64,000 bases of DNA, from NCBI GenBank assembly GCA_009379955.1, contig WHST01000010.1, forward strand, positions 22,826-86,825, read 5' to 3'. Position 1 is the stretch's first letter, and every line of letters starts with the position of its first letter. A model generated the notes under the pieces. That model was given only the letters and a program-made list of their open reading frames with translations. It did no database searches and was not told the DNA's origin. Of this stretch, positions 43,741-52,592 are shown in pieces. Source of the DNA: Streptosporangiales bacterium (lineage in GTDB: Bacteria; Actinomycetota; Actinomycetes; Streptosporangiales; WHST01). A program made the position numbers and the translations under genes.

Positions 43741-44910
43741 ATGCTCTCGTCGGCGCTGGCCCAGGAGATCGCGAGCGACACCACCGCGGTCATCGGCTTC
43801 AACGTGCTGATCACCGACGACGAGGGCCTCGTGATCGGCAGCGGCGACCAGCGCCGGGTGGGCACGTTCCACGAGGCGTCGGTCGACGTCATGCGCACGC
43901 ACGAGCCCGTGTGGCACACCTCCGCGCAGGCCCATGAGCTGCGCGGCGTGCGGCAGGGCGTCACGCTGCCGCTGGTGATCGACGGCGTTGCCGTGGGCAC
44001 GGTCGGCATCACCGGTGCGCCGCAACGCGTCCGCCGGTTCGGTCTCGTGGTGAGGCGACAGACCGAGATCCTACTGCAGGAGTCGGCGACGCTGCGGTCC
44101 CGGCTACTGCGCGAGCACGCGGTCGAGCAGCTGGTACGCGACATCGCCGCGTTCGACGCCGAGCTCGTGGAGCCCGAGCTCCTCGTGTTCCGCGCCGGAG
44201 AACTCGGCTACGACCTGCGGCTGTCGCGCAGCTGCGTGGTCGTCGAGGTGACCGCGGGGACGCGTCACGGGTCGACCGACGTCGAGGCGTTGCGGTCCGA
44301 GCTGCTGCGTACGGTGCGCGAGACGTTCGGCGACCCGCAGGACGTCACGGCCACCCTCGCACCCGGCAGGTTCGCGGTCCTGCACCGTGCGGCGGCCGAC
44401 GAGGGCGCGCTTTCCGGGAGCTGCGAGCGCCTCGCCGACGTGGTGGGCCGCCGGCACCGGCTGCGCCTCCGGATCGGCGTCGGGGCGCCGGCGGAGACGG
44501 TGCAGGAGCTGCACGACTCGTACCAGGATGCGTCCGACGCCCTGCGCCTCGGCCGGCGCGTCGAGCCCGACGGCCGGGTGCACGCGATCGCCGACCTCAG
44601 GCTCCACCAGGTGCTCGGCGCCGTCGGGCATCGCACCCGCACGCGGTTCGCCGGTCTCGTCGCGGGTTCGCTCACGTCCCAGCCGGACTGGCCGGTGCTG
44701 CGCGAGACCGTCGTGGCCTGGTGCGAGAGTGGCCTTAATCTCGTCCGGGCGGCCGCCGATCTCCATGTCCACCGCAATACGCTCGTGTATCGATTGGACA
44801 AGATCGAGAGGCTCACGGGGACGGCCCTACGGGGACGGCGGGCGAGTCTCACGCTCTACTTGGCCTGTCTCGCCGCCGACCTCGGCGGGCCGGGTGACAG
44901 CCGACGATGA
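43741..44910 (+). CDS. CdaR/PucR-family transcriptional regulator
   Basis: It has 389 residues; ATG 43741 has GGAGG 7 bp upstream. The N-terminal sugar-diacid recognition domain (ALAQEIASDTTAVIGFNVLI, GVRQGVTLPLVIDGVAVGTV) is followed by a central GGDEF-like degenerate domain. The C-terminal HTH_30 reads VVAWCESGLNLVRAAADLHV, HRNTLVYRLDKIERLTG. CdaR proteins sense small acids and activate catabolic genes. Divergence from the symporter/DadA operon across a palindrome suggests it regulates that operon. Confidence 0.9.
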   Translation: MLSSALAQEIASDTTAVIGFNVLITDDEGLVIGSGDQRRVGTFHEASVDVMRTHEPVWHTSAQAHELRGVRQGVTLPLVIDGVAVGTVGITGAPQRVRRFGLVVRRQTEILLQESATLRSRLLREHAVEQLVRDIAAFDAELVEPELLVFRAGELGYDLRLSRSCVVVEVTAGTRHGSTDVEALRSELLRTVRETFGDPQDVTATLAPGRFAVLHRAAADEGALSGSCERLADVVGRRHRLRLRIGVGAPAETVQELHDSYQDASDALRLGRRVEPDGRVHAIADLRLHQVLGAVGHRTRTRFAGLVAGSLTSQPDWPVLRETVVAWCESGLNLVRAAADLHVHRNTLVYRLDKIERLTGTALRGRRASLTLYLACLAADLGGPGDSRR

Positions 44911-44921
44911 AGGGGGCGTCA

Positions 44922-45428
44922 ATGGACCTGACCCTCGTACGGGGCGACATCACGCAGGAGCGGGTCGACGCGATCGTCAACGCGGCCAACTCCTCGCTGC
45001 TGGGCGGAGGTGGCGTCGACGGTGCCATCCACAGCAAGGGCGGGTCACTGATCCTGCGGGAGTGCCAGGACCTCCGGCGCAGCACGTATCCCGACGGTCT
45101 GCCGGTCGGCGAGGCCGTCGCGACGTCGGCGGGCGACCTGCCGGCGCAATGGGTGATCCACACGGTCGGGCCCGTGTACGCCGAGGGTGAGGACCGGTCG
45201 GAGCTGCTCGCGTCGTGCTACCGCGAGTCGCTGCGGCTGGCCGACGAGATCGCCGTGCGCAGCATCGCGTTCCCCGCCATCTCGTGCGGCCTGTACCGGT
45301 ACCCGTTGGACGAGGCTGCGCGGATCGCGGTCGACACGGTGCGCGCGACCGGGTCCAAGGTCGACGAGGTGCGCTTCGTGCTGTTCGACCAGCCGGCGTA
45401 CGACGCGTTCGCCGCCGCGGCGGCGTAG
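44922..45428 (+). CDS. Macro-domain protein (O-acetyl-ADP-ribose deacetylase type)
   Basis: It has 168 residues. ATG 44922 follows GGGGG; ATG 44907, overlapping the previous stop, is an alternative. Signature of MacroD-type proteins: IVNAANSSLLGGGGVDGAIH, IHTVGPVYAEGEDRSELLAS, FPAISCGLYRYPLDEAA. It binds ADP-ribose and probably hydrolyses O-acetyl-ADP-ribose or removes mono-ADP-ribose from proteins. It is close behind the CdaR-type gene, though a shared role is not obvious. Confidence 0.94.
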   Translation: MDLTLVRGDITQERVDAIVNAANSSLLGGGGVDGAIHSKGGSLILRECQDLRRSTYPDGLPVGEAVATSAGDLPAQWVIHTVGPVYAEGEDRSELLASCYRESLRLADEIAVRSIAFPAISCGLYRYPLDEAARIAVDTVRATGSKVDEVRFVLFDQPAYDAFAAAAA

Positions 45429-45436
45429 CGACCGGG

Positions 45437-45928
45437 TCAGCGGGCTCCGGCGCGGCGTACGGGCGGGCCGATTCGCTCGTCCGCGATGTCGGCGACGGCG
45501 CTGGCGAACGCGGCGAGGTCGAGGTTGCCGAGATGGCTCATGATGTGCTCGCGGACGCCGGCGAGGTGGGTCCGGTACGCCTTCCGCAGTCGTGCGAGGC
45601 CCCGGGGCGTGAGGACGGCGAACTGGCCCCGCCCGTCGGTCTCACATCTCGTCCGTCGGACCAATTCCTGCCGGTCGAGCCGGTCGACGAGGCGGGTGAG
45701 GCCGCTGACGCTGAGGGAGGCGACGTTCGCCAGGTCGCTCATCCGCAGTGACCGGTCCGGCTGCTCGGAGAGGTTCATGAGCACCGTGTACTCGGCGAGG
45801 CTCAGGCCCTCGGCCTCGAGCAGCTCGGCATCGAGCACGCGAGGGATGACCAGCACCGCGCGGGCGAGCGCGCGCCACGCCGCCTCCTCGTCCGCCGTCA
45901 GCGGTTCCACGGTGCGGGGATCGGGCAT
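45437..45928 (-). CDS. MarR-family regulator
   Basis: It has 163 residues with a MarR winged helix (LSLAEYTVLMNLSEQPDRSL, MSDLANVASLSVSGLTRLVD, RLDRQELVRRTRCETDGRG). MarR proteins are dimeric repressors released by phenolic or oxidant ligands. The gene is divergent from an NADPH-quinone-type oxidoreductase across a promoter with two matching inverted repeats, the classical arrangement for repression of a detoxification gene. Confidence 0.92.
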   Translation of the reverse strand: MPDPRTVEPLTADEEAAWRALARAVLVIPRVLDAELLEAEGLSLAEYTVLMNLSEQPDRSLRMSDLANVASLSVSGLTRLVDRLDRQELVRRTRCETDGRGQFAVLTPRGLARLRKAYRTHLAGVREHIMSHLGNLDLAAFASAVADIADERIGPPVRRAGAR

Positions 45929-45945
45929 GACTCCAGTCTACCTGT

Positions 45946-45989
45946 TTGACAGCGCAACTACCTCGGCCTAGATTTATTTGCACGAGCAA
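45946..45989 (+). promoter_or_regulatory. Promoter and two MarR-type operators
   Basis: A near-consensus promoter is visible: TTGACA (45946-45951), 17-bp spacer, TAGATT (45969-45974). Two inverted repeats overlap it: TTGACAGCGCAA (45946-45957) and TTGCACGAGCAA (45978-45989), 32 bp apart, about three helical turns. The first covers the -35 element and the second the start of transcription. MarR binding would repress the reductase and possibly itself. Confidence 0.75.
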
Positions 45990-46010
45990 CTACTTCGGAG
46001 GTGTGGCGCG

Positions 46011-46937
46011 ATGCCGAGAGCGGTGCGGTTCCGGCGGTACGGCGGACCGGAGGTCCTCGAGGTCGTGGACGTCGATCGCCCGAAGGTCGGTCCCGATGAG
46101 GTCCTCGTCGACGTCGTCACGGTCGCGCTCAACCCTGGCGAGATCGCCCTCAGGGAGGGCGCGTTCGACGACGTGTGGCCGGCCGACTTCCCCGAAGGGC
46201 AGGGCAACGACTTCGCCGGCATCGTCGCCGAGGTCGGTGGCGACGTGACCGGTTTCGCCCAGGGTGACGAGGTCATCGGGTTCGCGCCGCGTGCGGCGCA
46301 GGCGGAGGTCGTCGTCGTCGGCGCCGGCGCGCTGGTCGCCAAGCCGGCAGGGCTCACGTGGGAACGGGCGGCCTGCATCGCAGGGGTCGGCTCCACCGCA
46401 TGGGCTGCCGTCGAGGCGGTCCAACCGCAGCGGGGCGAGACCGTCGTCGTGTCCGCGGCCGCGGGCGGTGTCGGCGTGATCGCGGCGCAGCTGGCACGCC
46501 TGCGCGGTGCGCGTGTCATCGGGACGGCAGGCAGGGGCAACGTCGCGTTCCTCCGCGATCTCGGCGTCGAGCCCGTCGAGTACGGACCCGGCCTCGCCGA
46601 TCGGCTCGCCGCGGCGGCGCCGGAAGGTATCGACGCGTACCTCGACAACGTCGGTGACGGCAACGTCGACGTCGCGATCGGCCTGGGTGTTCGTCCCGTG
46701 CGGATCAACACGATCGCCGACCCCGGGGCCGCGAGGCGGCACGGCGTGCGGTCCCGTGCCCAGGTGGACGCGTCGACGCCGGAGGTGTGGGGTCACCTCG
46801 CCGCGATGGCGGCGCGTGGCGAGTTCGTCATCACGATCGCGGAGACGTACGCGCTGGACGAGGTCCGGCAGGCGTACCGCGATCTCGCCGAGCGCCACAC
46901 CAGGGGTAAGCGCGTCCTTCGGATCAGACCTGCGTGA
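46011..46937 (+). CDS. NADPH:quinone reductase-like zinc-independent oxidoreductase (MDR)
   Basis: It has 308 residues; ATG 46011 has CGGAGG 9 bp upstream. The GroES-like N-terminus (RAVRFRRYGGPEVLEVVDVD) and nucleotide site (ETVVVSAAAGGVGVIAAQLA) mark a medium-chain dehydrogenase. No zinc ligands are seen, as in quinone oxidoreductases. It likely reduces quinones or enones with NADPH. It is controlled by the divergent MarR repressor. Confidence 0.92.
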   Translation: MPRAVRFRRYGGPEVLEVVDVDRPKVGPDEVLVDVVTVALNPGEIALREGAFDDVWPADFPEGQGNDFAGIVAEVGGDVTGFAQGDEVIGFAPRAAQAEVVVVGAGALVAKPAGLTWERAACIAGVGSTAWAAVEAVQPQRGETVVVSAAAGGVGVIAAQLARLRGARVIGTAGRGNVAFLRDLGVEPVEYGPGLADRLAAAAPEGIDAYLDNVGDGNVDVAIGLGVRPVRINTIADPGAARRHGVRSRAQVDASTPEVWGHLAAMAARGEFVITIAETYALDEVRQAYRDLAERHTRGKRVLRIRPA

Positions 46938-47220
46938 AGGCACGGTTATCGGTGGCGGTCGTCACGAGCAGCGGTGGCCGAGAACCCCGCGACAGCGGGT
47001 CGCGCCCGCACCCTGACGAGCGGCGCGGCGGAGGGCGCGACCCCGATCCCCGTCGGAACGACGCGCCAAGCAGCGACCCCGTCAACCAGCAGGCGGCGAG
47101 CTGAGGGCAGGCTCATGGCTGCCTCGAGGGGCCGACGCCTGGTGAGCGTCGTTCCAGCGCTTCCGCCACGCCCGAGTCTGGGGGGTCGGCACGTCGGGCG
47201 CAAGGCCCTATCGTCGCCAC
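46938..47220. other. Intergenic region without recognised gene
   Basis: 283 bp with ordinary GC. An 85-codon frame on the minus strand (46946-47203) has no ribosome binding site or recognisable domain and is probably fortuitous. A promoter for the AlaX transcript should lie here. Confidence 0.5.
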
Positions 47221-47331
47221 ATGACCGTGTATCCCGCCGCCCTCCTCCGCTCCGCTCCTCGCTCGGTAGGCGCGTGGTGCCGGCCTCCGCTTCGAACCGC
47301 TGCGATGCTCACTGCGGAGGGCGGCTCATGA
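47221..47331 (+). CDS. 36-codon coupling ORF, copy B of a dispersed repeat
   Basis: ATG 47221 to TGA 47331, reading MTVYPAALLRSAPRSVGAW, then CRPPLRTAAMLTAEGGS. Its stop overlaps the ATG of the next gene (ATGA). The copy at 49452-49562 has the same length, the same ATGA junction and 20 or so identical residues. Whether the peptide matters, or only the act of translation that feeds ribosomes to the next gene, is unknown. A mobile-repeat origin is likely. Confidence 0.5.
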   Translation: MTVYPAALLRSAPRSVGAWCRPPLRTAAMLTAEGGS

Positions 47332-48062
47332 CGACCGATCACATGGGCCGCACGCACCGGCTCGAGGTGTTCGACGCCGACGTCAGGGAGTGGGAGGCGA
47401 CCGTCCTCGACGTCTCCGACGAGGGCGTCGTGCTCGACCGTTCCGCGTTCTATCCCGGTGGCGGCGGACAGCCGCCGGACGAGGGCGTCCTGCTCTGGGG
47501 CGGGGTCGAGACGAGGATCGTCGGTGTCCGCAAGGGTGACGACCTGTTCCTCGTCCCGCACGAGGACGATCCCGTGCCGCCGGTGGGCACGGCCGTCCGC
47601 GGGGCCGTCGCCGATGAGCGACGCAGCCTGCTGATGCGCACCCACTCCGGCCTGCACGTGCTGTGCGGCGTGGTCTTCCGCGACTACGGCGCCCTCGTCA
47701 CGGGCGGCAACATGGAGCCCGGAGTCGCGCGCATGGACTTCAACCTTCCCGAGCTGCCCGACGGGTTCCGCGACCACATCGTCGAGGCGTGCAACACCGA
47801 GGTGAGCGCCGACCGCCGCATCGACACCAAGGTGCTGCCGTACGACGACGCGTTCCGGATCCCCGACATCATCCGTACGGCGACGAACCTGCTGCCGCCC
47901 GACCTCACCGAGGTGCGGATCATCGACATCGTCGGCCTCGACACCCAGGCCGACGGCGGCACGCACGTGGCGTCGACGAAGCAGATCGGCCGCATCGAGC
48001 TGGCGAAGGTCGAGAACAAGGGCAAGGGCTTCCGCCGCTGCCGCATCCGCATCGTCGACTGA
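47328..48062 (+). CDS. Alanyl-tRNA editing protein (AlaX-type)
   Basis: It has 244 residues from ATG 47328. The N-terminal barrel (DRSAFYPGGGGQPPDEGVL) and the zinc HxxxH (RTHSGLHVLCG) are as in the editing domain of AlaRS/ThrRS. The second zinc motif reads QADGGTHVAST rather than CGGTH, so the Cys ligand is Asp here. AlaX proteins deacylate mischarged Ser- or Gly-tRNA-Ala. It starts inside the ATGA left by the upstream 36-codon ORF. Confidence 0.87.
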   Translation: MTTDHMGRTHRLEVFDADVREWEATVLDVSDEGVVLDRSAFYPGGGGQPPDEGVLLWGGVETRIVGVRKGDDLFLVPHEDDPVPPVGTAVRGAVADERRSLLMRTHSGLHVLCGVVFRDYGALVTGGNMEPGVARMDFNLPELPDGFRDHIVEACNTEVSADRRIDTKVLPYDDAFRIPDIIRTATNLLPPDLTEVRIIDIVGLDTQADGGTHVASTKQIGRIELAKVENKGKGFRRCRIRIVD

Positions 48063-48171
48063 CAGGTTCAGCTGCGGTGCGTAGGCACGGCGCGACCAGA
48101 GGGAATGCGGCATCGCGTGGACGTGGTTGTGCCTTCAGGCCAATTCCGTCTCTCTGGCGAGGTGAAACCCG

Positions 48172-49455
48172 GTGCCGTCAGACCTCCGTATGCCACGACG
48201 GGTGGCGATGCTGACCGTGCACACCTCACCGCTCGACCCTCCCGGCACCGGCGACGCCGGCGGCATGAACGTCTACGTCGTCGAGGTCGCCAAGCGGCTG
48301 GCGGCGGCGGGCGTCGAGGTCGAGATCTTCACCCGGACGACGTCGAGCGAGCTGTCGCCGGTGGTCGAGTTGGCGCCTGGTGTCCTCGTGCGGCACGTGC
48401 TCGCGGGTCCGTACGAAGGACTGGCCAAGGAGAACATGCCGGCCCAGCTGTGCGCGTTCACCGTCGGCGTGCTGCGCGCCGAGGCGCGGCAGCGACCCGG
48501 TCACTACGACCTCGTGCACTCGCACTACTGGCTGTCCGGGCAGGTCGGCTGGGTGGCGAAGGAACGCTGGGGTGTCCCGCTGGTCCACACCATGCACACC
48601 ATGGCCAAGGTCAAGAACCTCTCGCTCGCCGAGGGTGACCAACCGGAGCCCGAGTCCAGGGTGATCGGCGAGGCGCAGGTGGTCGAGGCGGCCGACCGGC
48701 TGGTGGCCAACACTCGCGACGAGGCCGACCATCTGGTGAGCCTGTACGGCGCCGATCCCGGCCGCACGTCCGTCGTCCACCCGGGCACGGACCTCGAGGT
48801 GTTCCGGCCGGGTTCGCGCGGTGACGCGCGCCGGCGGCTGGGGCTGCGTGACGATGCGGTGGTGCTCCTCTTCGCCGGGCGCATCCAGGCGCTGAAGGCG
48901 CCCGACGTCCTGCTCGGCGCGGCCGCGCGACTCGTCGCCCTCAGGCCGGGGTTGCGCTCACGTCTCGTCGTGGCGATCGTGGGCGGGCTCAGCGGTGCGC
49001 GCGCCGACCAGGTCGACTCGCTGGTGCGGCTGGCCGACTCCCTCGGCATCGCCGACCTCGTGCGTTTCGTCCCGCCGGTGGCGCCGCACGCGCTGCCCGA
49101 CTGGTACCGCGCGGCGACGGTGACGTTGGTGCCGTCGTACAGCGAGTCGTTCGGGCTCGTCGCCGTCGAGTCGCAGGCATGTGGCACGCCGGTGGTCGCG
49201 GCGCGGGTCGGTGGCCTGCGCACCGCCGTCGCCGACGGTGTCTCCGGCGTCCTCGTCGACGGTCACGATCCCGCCGCGTACGCCGCGGCCGTGGCGAGGA
49301 TCGTCGACGAGCCGCCGCGCCGCGACCGGCTGGCCGCCGGCGCGTTGCGGCACGCGGCGACCTTCTCCTGGGACACGACGGTGGCATCGCTCGTCGATGC
49401 GTACGGGGAGGCGCTGACCAGCTTCCGCGAGGGGATGCAACGCTTGTCGGCATGA
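48172..49455 (+). CDS. mshA: D-inositol-3-phosphate glycosyltransferase, mycothiol pathway
   Basis: It has 427 residues from GTG 48172 with GAGGTGA 8 bp upstream. GT4 family marks: [75 protein letters not shown] and the ExxxxxxxE of [19 protein letters not shown]. MshA couples UDP-GlcNAc to inositol-3-phosphate, the first committed step of mycothiol synthesis. Its TGA overlaps the ATG of the 36-codon ORF, which overlaps the YbjN gene in turn. The order mshA, YbjN, gpmA is as in mycobacteria. Confidence 0.95.
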   Translation: MPSDLRMPRRVAMLTVHTSPLDPPGTGDAGGMNVYVVEVAKRLAAAGVEVEIFTRTTSSELSPVVELAPGVLVRHVLAGPYEGLAKENMPAQLCAFTVGVLRAEARQRPGHYDLVHSHYWLSGQVGWVAKERWGVPLVHTMHTMAKVKNLSLAEGDQPEPESRVIGEAQVVEAADRLVANTRDEADHLVSLYGADPGRTSVVHPGTDLEVFRPGSRGDARRRLGLRDDAVVLLFAGRIQALKAPDVLLGAAARLVALRPGLRSRLVVAIVGGLSGARADQVDSLVRLADSLGIADLVRFVPPVAPHALPDWYRAATVTLVPSYSESFGLVAVESQACGTPVVAARVGGLRTAVADGVSGVLVDGHDPAAYAAAVARIVDEPPRRDRLAAGALRHAATFSWDTTVASLVDAYGEALTSFREGMQRLSA

Positions 49456-49562
49456 CTGGGCTTCCCGCCGCCCTCCTCCACGCCGCTCCTCGCTCGCTGA
49501 GCGGGTGGTCGAGGCGTGCGCTTCGGATCGCTGCGATGCTCGCTTCGGAGGACGGCTCATGA
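49452..49562 (+). CDS. 36-codon coupling ORF, copy C, between mshA and YbjN
   Basis: ATG 49452 to TGA 49562, reading [19 protein letters not shown], then [17 protein letters not shown]. It joins its neighbours by ATGA at both ends: mshA stop with its start, and its stop with the YbjN start. In other actinobacteria mshA is followed directly by the YbjN gene, so this looks like an element inserted at a coupled start codon that preserved the coupling. Confidence 0.55.
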   Translation: MTGLPAALLHAAPRSLSGWSRRALRIAAMLASEDGS

Positions 49563-50053
49563 CCACTCGAGCCGCGGCGTCCGCGGTGATCCGCGACGCA
49601 CTGTCCGGTGCGGAGCTCGAGTGGGAGGAGTCCGAGCCGCACGCGTTCGTCGTGACGATGCCGGGTGTGCGCAAGCTCAAGACCACCTGCTCGCTCGTCG
49701 TCGGAGAGCACAGCGTGTCGGTGAACGCGTTCGTCGTCCGCGCGCCCGACGAGAACCACGAGGCGTTCTACCGGCTGCTGCTCGAGCGCAACCGGCGGGC
49801 GTACGGCGTGCACTTCGCGCTCGACGCACTCGGCGACGTCTACCTCGCCGGGCACGTGCCCACCGGCACGGTCACCGCCGACGAGGTCGACCGGGTGCTC
49901 GGCTGCGTCCTCGAATACGCCGACGACCTGTTCAACCGGCTGCTCGAGCTCGGCTTCGCCTCGGCGATCCGGCGGGAGTGGGCATGGCGGGTCGACCGCG
50001 GCGAGAGCCTCGCTAACCTGCAGGCGTTCAGGCACCTCACCGAGGAGCCGTAG
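49559..50053 (+). CDS. YbjN-domain protein
   Basis: It has 164 residues from ATG 49559. YbjN/type III secretion chaperone-like fold: LSGAELEWEESEPHAFVVTM, CSLVVGEHSVSVNAFVVRAP, ERNRRAYGVHFALDALGDVY, VLGCVLEYADDLFNRLLELG. It corresponds to Rv0487, between mshA and gpm1 in mycobacteria. The molecular role is unknown; conserved adjacency suggests a link to mycothiol or central metabolism. Confidence 0.9.
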   Translation: MTTRAAASAVIRDALSGAELEWEESEPHAFVVTMPGVRKLKTTCSLVVGEHSVSVNAFVVRAPDENHEAFYRLLLERNRRAYGVHFALDALGDVYLAGHVPTGTVTADEVDRVLGCVLEYADDLFNRLLELGFASAIRREWAWRVDRGESLANLQAFRHLTEEP

Positions 50054-50080
50054 CCGGAACCACCTCGATAAGCTCGCGGC

Positions 50081-50821
50081 ATGGCGACGTTGATACTGGT
50101 TCGGCACGGCGAGAGCGTCTGGAACGCCGAAGGTCTGTTCACCGGATGGGTCGACGTCGACCTGTCGTCCACGGGCGAGGAGGAGGCGCAGCGCGCCGGT
50201 GACCTGCTCGCCGGCAACGACACGTTGCCGGACGTCGTGCACACCTCGGTGCTGCAGCGCGCGATCCGCACCGCCAACATCGCACTCGACAGCTGCGACC
50301 GGCTGTGGATCCCGGTACGCCGCAGCTGGCGGCTCAACGAGCGGCACTACGGCGCGCTCCAGGGCAAGAGCAAGGCGCAGACGCGCGAGGAGTTCGGCGA
50401 CGACCAGTTCATGACCTGGCGCCGCTCGTACGACACCCCGCCGCCGCCGCTGCCCGCCGACGACGAGCTCTCGCAGGTCGGCGACCCGAGGTACGCCGCG
50501 CTGCCGTCGGAGGCGGTGCCACGCACCGAGTGCCTCGCGGACGTGCTCGTGCGCATGCTGCCGTACTGGTACGACGCCATCGTCCCCGACCTGCAGGCCG
50601 GCCACACGGTCATGGTCGCGGCGCACGGCAACTCGCTGCGCGCGCTGGTGAAGCACCTCGACGACATGAGCGAGGACGACGTCGTCGCGCTGAACATCCC
50701 CACCGGCATCCCGCTCGTCTACGAGCTCGACGACGACATGCGGGCGAAGGTCAAGGAGTACCTCGACCCCGACGCCGCCGAGGAGGCGATCGCCGCGGTC
50801 GCGGCGCAGGGCACCAAGTAG
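50081..50821 (+). CDS. gpmA: 2,3-bisphosphoglycerate-dependent phosphoglycerate mutase
   Basis: It has 246 residues, normal length. The phosphorylated histidine is in [18 protein letters not shown]; other conserved parts are [20 protein letters not shown] and [20 protein letters not shown]. It interconverts 2- and 3-phosphoglycerate in glycolysis. In mycobacteria gpm1 precedes senX3-regX3; here the pst operon and a LacI cluster are inserted between them. Confidence 0.96.
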   Translation: MATLILVRHGESVWNAEGLFTGWVDVDLSSTGEEEAQRAGDLLAGNDTLPDVVHTSVLQRAIRTANIALDSCDRLWIPVRRSWRLNERHYGALQGKSKAQTREEFGDDQFMTWRRSYDTPPPPLPADDELSQVGDPRYAALPSEAVPRTECLADVLVRMLPYWYDAIVPDLQAGHTVMVAAHGNSLRALVKHLDDMSEDDVVALNIPTGIPLVYELDDDMRAKVKEYLDPDAAEEAIAAVAAQGTK

Positions 50822-50864
50822 CGGGTCGCACCGGCGACCGGAGCTCGTGTATCGTTCCGGCTTA

Positions 50865-50964
50865 GGTCATGAGCGCCAGCGTCAAGCCCCGGCTTGCTGG
50901 CCGGCAACCCTCCTCCGCGGTGGGGTGCCCCGGGTGAGGACCTGGCCCGGCACACCAGTGCCGG
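50865..50964 (+). ncRNA. SAM-IV riboswitch
   Basis: The conserved core is nearly complete: GGTCATGAGCGCCAGCG at 50865, then AAGCCCCGGCTTGCTGGCCG, GGCAACCCTCC, GCGGTGGGGTGCCCCGGGTG and closing GGACC (50938-50942) that pairs with the first bases. A further hairpin CCGGCAC/GTGCCGG (to 50964) fits the downstream domain of SAM-IV. It binds S-adenosylmethionine and should repress the aminotransferase gene when SAM is high. The 68 bp after it are the expression platform; no classical terminator is evident, so control may be at translation. Confidence 0.9.
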
Positions 50965-51031
50965 ACAAGCGCGGATCCCACCGGCGCGGCACAGGCACGG
51001 CACCAAGGGGTCCCTGACCCGGAGGTACACC

Positions 51032-52450
51032 GTGACCGCCCTGCTCGACTCGTCCTACGTCGCCCCCACCGAGGCGCCGACCTCTCACCGCGCCGGACTC
51101 GCCCTGGTGCCGTCCGCCCGCACCGAGCCCGTGGTCGTCGGCGGCGACCTGCCCGTCCCGCTGGTGACCGGCGGCCGGGTGCCGTACGCCAACCTCGACC
51201 ACGCGGCGAGCGCGCCCGCGCTGCAGGCGGTCCGCGACGCGGTCGACGCGTTCCTGCCCTGGTACGCGAGCGTGCACCGCGGTGCCGGCTTCGCCTCGCA
51301 GGTCTCGACCCGGGTGTACGAGCAGAGCCGCGAGGTGGTGCGGAGGTTCGTCGGCGGCCGTGCCGACGACGCGGTCGTCTTCACGAGGAACACGACCGAC
51401 GCCGTCAACCTGCTCTCGCGCTGCCTGCCCGCCGGCACGCATGTCGTCGCGTTCGAGACCGAGCACCATGCCGACCTGCTGCCGTGGCGGAACCACCCGC
51501 TCACCCAGCTCATCGCGCCGAGCAGTCCCGCCGACGCGGTCGCGAAGGTCGGTCTCGCGCTCGGCTCGCTGCCCACCGGCGCGCTCGTCTGCGTCACCGG
51601 CGCGTCGAACGTCACCGGCGAGCTGTGGCCGGTCGCGGAGATCGTGCGGGTGGCGCGCAGGTACGGCGCGCGTGTCCTCCTCGACGCCGCGCAGTTGCTG
51701 CCGCACCGCGACGTCGACGTCGCGGCGCTCGGCGTCGACTACGTCGCGTTCTCCGGCCACAAGCTGTACGCGCCGTACGGCGCCGGCGCGCTCGTCGGCC
51801 GTGCCGACTGGCTGGAGGCCGCCGAGCCGTACCTCGCGGGCGGCGGTGCGTCGCGGTCCGTCGAGTCGGGGTCGGTGCGCTGGCAGGACCTGCCGGAGCG
51901 GCAGGAGGCGGGGTCGCCGAACGTCGTCGGGGCGTACGCGCTGGCGGTGGCGTGTACGACGCTGTCGCAAGACCGCCGCAGGCAGTCAGCACTGACCGCG
52001 GCGGGCCGGCACGCGTCGAGCCTTCGCGAGGACGAGCTGGCGGCGCGGCTGCGCGACGGGCTGGCGCGCCTGCCGGGCGTCCACGTGCTCTCGCTGTTCG
52101 GCGACGAGCACCCGAGGGTCGGCACGATCGCGTTCGCCGTCGACGGGGTCGACGCCGGCTGGCTCGCCGCGGTGCTGTCCGCCGAGTACGGCATCGGCGT
52201 CCGCGACGGCCTGTTCTGCGCGCACCTGCTGACCAGGCGGCTCCTCCGCCGTGCCGGCGACGGCGCCGGCACGAGCGCCCTGCGGGCCAGCCTCGGCCTC
52301 GCGACCACGGCCGAGCACGTCGACCGGCTCGTCGACGCGCTGCGCGAGATCACGGCGCGGGGACCGCGATGGGACTACGCCGTCCGCGACGGCAAGTGGG
52401 CGCCGACGCCCGACCCGCGACCGCTACCCACCCTGCCGTACATACTGTGA
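51032..52450 (+). CDS. Class V aminotransferase (cysteine desulfurase-like)
   Basis: It has 472 residues; GTG 51032 has GGAGG with a 6-bp spacer. PLP-fold type I marks: YANLDHAASAPALQAVRDAV, VVFTRNTTDAVNLLSR, GASNVTGELWPVAEI, RVLLDAAQLLPHRDVDVAAL, and the Schiff-base lysine in YVAFSGHKLYAPYGAGALVG. It resembles cysteine desulfurases/selenocysteine lyases, but the substrate is not certain. SAM-IV control places it in sulfur amino acid metabolism, perhaps in methionine or cysteine supply. Confidence 0.88.
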   Translation: MTALLDSSYVAPTEAPTSHRAGLALVPSARTEPVVVGGDLPVPLVTGGRVPYANLDHAASAPALQAVRDAVDAFLPWYASVHRGAGFASQVSTRVYEQSREVVRRFVGGRADDAVVFTRNTTDAVNLLSRCLPAGTHVVAFETEHHADLLPWRNHPLTQLIAPSSPADAVAKVGLALGSLPTGALVCVTGASNVTGELWPVAEIVRVARRYGARVLLDAAQLLPHRDVDVAALGVDYVAFSGHKLYAPYGAGALVGRADWLEAAEPYLAGGGASRSVESGSVRWQDLPERQEAGSPNVVGAYALAVACTTLSQDRRRQSALTAAGRHASSLREDELAARLRDGLARLPGVHVLSLFGDEHPRVGTIAFAVDGVDAGWLAAVLSAEYGIGVRDGLFCAHLLTRRLLRRAGDGAGTSALRASLGLATTAEHVDRLVDALREITARGPRWDYAVRDGKWAPTPDPRPLPTLPYIL

Positions 52451-52529
52451 GTGATGCGGGGATCGCCCTACGTGACGGTTGTTCCCGCATTTCGGCACGC
52501 CACCCGCACGATGCCAGCATTCCCTCGTC

Positions 52530-52551
52530 GTTAACCGTTCGTTCACCCTCA
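52530..52551 (+). promoter_or_regulatory. PHO box upstream of pstS
   Basis: Two 11-bp direct repeats, GTTAACCGTTC (52530-52540) and GTTCACCCTCA (52541-52551), match the GTTCACC-type PhoP site of actinobacteria. It lies 42 bp before the pstS start. Confidence 0.85.
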
Positions 52552-52592
52552 CTGGGTCGGCGTGTCACCGGCGCTTCTTAGCGTCAGGCAGC

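Noticed and set aside
46946..47203. 85-codon minus-strand ORF
   Set aside because: No ribosome binding site or domain; antisense frames of this length are common at this GC content.
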